Shown here one piece after another: positions 14,283 through 16,429 of a stretch of 16,429 nt of DNA. The number at the start of each line of letters is the position of its first letter. Position 1 is the first letter of the stretch. The position numbers were made by a program, and so were the translations under genes. The stretch is from Planctomycetota bacterium (GTDB lineage Bacteria > Planctomycetota > PUPC01). Below the pieces are notes generated by a model. The model was not told the origin of the DNA. It did no database searches and saw nothing but the letters and a program-made list of their open reading frames with translations. The DNA is taken from assembly GCA_003559755.1 (NCBI GenBank), contig PWKM01000336.1:1-16429 (forward strand). The letters are read 5' to 3'.

Positions 14283-15071
14283 TTATGCGAGTAGTGAACG
14301 GAGTTGGCCCACGGCATCTTTCAGGTCGCCGATCCGGTGGTGGACGACCTCCCAGTCCCGGTCTGTGCCGCCTGCGGACTCCAGGTCCGATGTGATCTCC
14401 CGGACCCGGTCCAGGCGCAGCATGGCGGCGGAGCCCTTGAGCCGGTGGGTGACCTGTGCGATCCGGCCGGAGTCGCGGGAGCCGGCCGCCGCGTCGAGCT
14501 GCTCAAGCCCGTCTCGGGCGTCATCGTGAAAATTGTGCAGCAGTTCGTCGTACAGCTCCGGCGGTATATCGAGCTCGGCGGCTGTCCGGGCCTTGTCCAG
14601 CGGCATGGGACCGTCGGGTTCCCCGGGGACTTCTTCCCCGGCCGAGGGGGCCGTCGTTCCCGCCCACTTCGCCAGCTTCTCCTCAAGCTGTTCGGGGTCG
14701 ATCGGCTTGCCGAGGAAGTCGTCGAACCCGGCCCGTTCGCATTTTTCTCGGTCTTCATTGCGGACGGCCGCCGTCAGGGCGATGATCGGCAGGTCCTGCT
14801 TGCCGGCCTCCCGTATGGCCGCGGTCGCCTCGAGCCCGTCCATCACCGGCATCATCAGGTCCATGAACACCACGTCGTACTTGCCTTCGAGCGCCTTCTC
14901 AACCGCCTGTTGGCCATTCTCGACGAACTCGGCCGTGCAGCCGAGCACCAGCAGCCGCGCCTGCATCAGCTTCCGGCCGAGCGGGGTGTCCTCTGCCACC
15001 AGCACGTTGACGCCCCGATGCGGCCTCCTGTCATCCTCGCACACTGTGGGCCTCCTCTCCGACAACGGCAT
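14283..15071 (-). CDS. Receiver-HPt phosphotransfer protein
   Basis: 262 residues. The receiver domain spans about 21-137, with Glu27-Asp28, phosphorylation site Asp71 (FMDLMMPVMDG), Thr100 and Lys122 (LGKPID). After a Pro/Gly/Glu-rich linker (138-155) comes an HPt four-helix domain at about 165-262 with the phospho-acceptor His209 in THRLKGSAAML. This is the middle part of a phosphorelay: phosphate from a kinase to Asp71, then to His209, then to another receiver. Two starts are plausible. ATG 15071 has GGAGG six bases ahead and overlaps the kinase gene by 41 bases. GTG 15044 has AGGAGG six bases ahead and overlaps by 14. Both give a complete receiver domain. The single-domain regulator follows 12 bases later. 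Confidence 0.92.
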   Translation of the reverse strand: MPLSERRPTVCEDDRRPHRGVNVLVAEDTPLGRKLMQARLLVLGCTAEFVENGQQAVEKALEGKYDVVFMDLMMPVMDGLEATAAIREAGKQDLPIIALTAAVRNEDREKCERAGFDDFLGKPIDPEQLEEKLAKWAGTTAPSAGEEVPGEPDGPMPLDKARTAAELDIPPELYDELLHNFHDDARDGLEQLDAAAGSRDSGRIAQVTHRLKGSAAMLRLDRVREITSDLESAGGTDRDWEVVHHRIGDLKDAVGQLRSLLA

Positions 15072-16429
15072 GGTTGTCCTCCGCCCCGGTCCTGCCCCCC
15101 TCCTGCACGTCCGGCACCACGCCCAAATCGACCAGCAGGGTGTCGCCGGTGATCCCATCCTCCGGGAAGGTGGCCATCACCCAGGTGACGTCCATCTGGT
15201 CGAGAACGGCTGCAGCACTGCGTGTCATTCGGCCGCACGGGATTCTGGCCCCTTCCGCGTCAAGTCCGCCAAGGATGACATAGACCCTGCCTTCCCAGTC
15301 GAGGCCGACATAATCGCCGGGCCGTTTCTCCCGCTTGAATATAGCGGCCAGCCGCGCCGCCTGTGCCCGGGTCAGCTCGGGCTGAGTTCGCAACGCGCAA
15401 ACCGTCAGACCGTGTACCTCTGGCTCCAGGTCGGCGATCATTGCGTCGAGTCGCCGGGCCAACTCGTCCCGCGAGCCGACCAGTTCGACCGCCGGCATTC
15501 GGTCGGTCTGGTCCTCTTCGGTCGTCTCCGTGGTGATCGGCAGGAAGAAGCTGAAGCAACTGCCCCGGTCCTGTTCTTCGCTCTCGACCGTTACCCGTCC
15601 TCCATGCAGCAGGGCGATGCGCCGGACCAGAGGCAGGCCCAGCCCGGTCCCGGGGGTATCCGCTTTCGAACTGCCCGGAATCTGATAGAACTCCTCGAAC
15701 AGGTGTTCCTGATTATCCTTCGAGATGCCGATTCCCGTGTCGGCGACGAACGCCTCCACCTCTCCGCCGGCCACACGCATGCCCACCGTAATACTGCCGC
15801 CCTCGGGGGTATATTTGGCGGCGTTCGAGAGCAGGTTGAACACGAGCTGCTTCAGCTTCCGCTCGTCGGCGACAATTTCCAGGTCGGTAAGCTCCTCGGG
15901 CACGTCGAGGCGGAGCTCGACCCCGTGCTGGTGACATTTCTCGCGGATCATCGTCAAGCTCTGTTCGAGCAGTTCGAACAAGGTCACCCGCGTCAGGTTG
16001 AGGGTCATCTTCCCCGCCTCGATTTTCGACAGGTCGAGGATGTCGTTGATGAGGGCGAGCAGATGCTGACCGCTTTCGACGATATCGGTGACATATTCGG
16101 CCTGCTGCTCGTTGAGTTCGCCGAAATGCTGCTCCTGCAGGATCTGTGAGAAGCCGATGATGGCGCTGAGCGGGGTGCGCAGCTCGTGGCTCATCGCGGC
16201 AAGGAACTCGCTCTTCGCCCGATTGGCCCGCTCGGCGGCCTCCTTGGCCGCTCGCAGGTCTCCGTCCGCCCGGCGGCGCCGATATGCCTCGCGGATCAAT
16301 GAGGCGTTGGCCTTCGACAGGGCGTCGGTCCGCTCGACGACCCGGTGTTCGAGCTCGATATGGGCCTTCCGCAGCGCGGCCTGGGCCTGTTCCCGCTCGG
16401 CGACCTCCGCCTCCAGTTCTCTGTTGGCC
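15031..16429 (-). CDS. Histidine kinase with degenerate GGDEF-like C-terminus, N-terminus beyond the window
   Basis: The frame is open through the right edge, so the sensor part is missing. The visible part begins with a coiled coil (ELEAEVAEREQAQAALRKAH, then ELEHRVVERTDALSKAN). HisKA follows with FLAAMSHELRTPL (phospho-acceptor His at 16186-16188). HATPase has NLLSNAAKYTPEGG, VADTGIGIS and GTGLGLPLVRR. After it comes a domain of about 120 residues (15124-15495) that follows the course of a GGDEF domain: KREKRPGDYVGLDWEGRVYV where cyclases have R..D.vgR.GGDEF, and ATFPEDGITGDTLL where they have the P.DG.t..eLL end. The GGDEF residues themselves are lost, so no cyclic-di-GMP synthesis is expected. 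The gene lacks an attached receiver; its end overlaps the REC-HPt gene, its likely partner. Confidence 0.9.
   Translation of the reverse strand, partial: ANRELEAEVAEREQAQAALRKAHIELEHRVVERTDALSKANASLIREAYRRRRADGDLRAAKEAAERANRAKSEFLAAMSHELRTPLSAIIGFSQILQEQHFGELNEQQAEYVTDIVESGQHLLALINDILDLSKIEAGKMTLNLTRVTLFELLEQSLTMIREKCHQHGVELRLDVPEELTDLEIVADERKLKQLVFNLLSNAAKYTPEGGSITVGMRVAGGEVEAFVADTGIGISKDNQEHLFEEFYQIPGSSKADTPGTGLGLPLVRRIALLHGGRVTVESEEQDRGSCFSFFLPITTETTEEDQTDRMPAVELVGSRDELARRLDAMIADLEPEVHGLTVCALRTQPELTRAQAARLAAIFKREKRPGDYVGLDWEGRVYVILGGLDAEGARIPCGRMTRSAAAVLDQMDVTWVMATFPEDGITGDTLLVDLGVVPDVQEGGRTGAEDNHAVVGEEAHSVRG

Noticed and set aside
1..16429. CRISPR array or insertion sequence
   Set aside because: No regularly spaced direct repeats, no transposase-like protein and no terminal inverted repeats with target duplications were found.

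Overview
The window is a GC-rich stretch of bacterial chromosome that is densely coded on both strands. Start sites are mostly preceded by strong Shine-Dalgarno sequences (GGAGG/AGGAGG), and sigma70-type promoters are easy to read. The gene set includes a Tat-lipoprotein superoxide dismutase, a heparinase II/III-family enzyme, an uncharacterised PL22/TolB-like beta-propeller, a CapA-like phosphoesterase and several soluble histidine kinases. This would fit Planctomycetota or a related environmental lineage. That placement is an impression from gene content; no marker gene in the window proves it. There is no rRNA, insertion sequence, integrase or CRISPR array.

Left part (1-4130). A minus-strand operon runs from about 2680 to the left edge. 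It holds a stand-alone AsnC/Lrp ligand-binding domain protein, a heparinase II/III-family protein without a signal peptide, and an isochorismatase-family hydrolase cut by the window edge. Back to back with it, on the plus strand, lies a small cassette. It has a four-helix-bundle protein gene interrupted by a one-base frameshift, then a DUF4258 protein, then a YgiT/MqsA-type zinc-finger protein. The last two look like a toxin-antitoxin pair.

Middle (4108-11446). A CapA-family protein (minus) is divergent from a soluble GAF histidine kinase (plus). A Tat-exported, lipid-anchored Fe/Mn superoxide dismutase (minus) is divergent from a CorA magnesium/cobalt channel (plus); the 371-base gap between them holds three hairpins. 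Then, on the plus strand, come a beta-propeller protein of unknown function and a MarC-family membrane protein.

Right part (11458-16429). On the minus strand, an extended SDR (NAD-dependent epimerase/dehydratase) is followed by tRNA pseudouridine-55 synthase TruB. A plus-strand tRNA-Pro(TGG)/tRNA-His(GTG) pair follows, served by an exact-consensus promoter. The window ends in a minus-strand signalling operon of a histidine kinase with a degenerate GGDEF-like tail, a REC-HPt protein and a single-domain response regulator. Together these supply the four steps of a His-Asp-His-Asp phosphorelay in gene order.

The most interesting points are the frameshifted four-helix-bundle gene beside the toxin-antitoxin pair, the split phosphorelay with its degenerate GGDEF-like domain, the unusual active site and localisation of the superoxide dismutase, and the structured gap between sod and corA. 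I see no clear case of a wholly new system.
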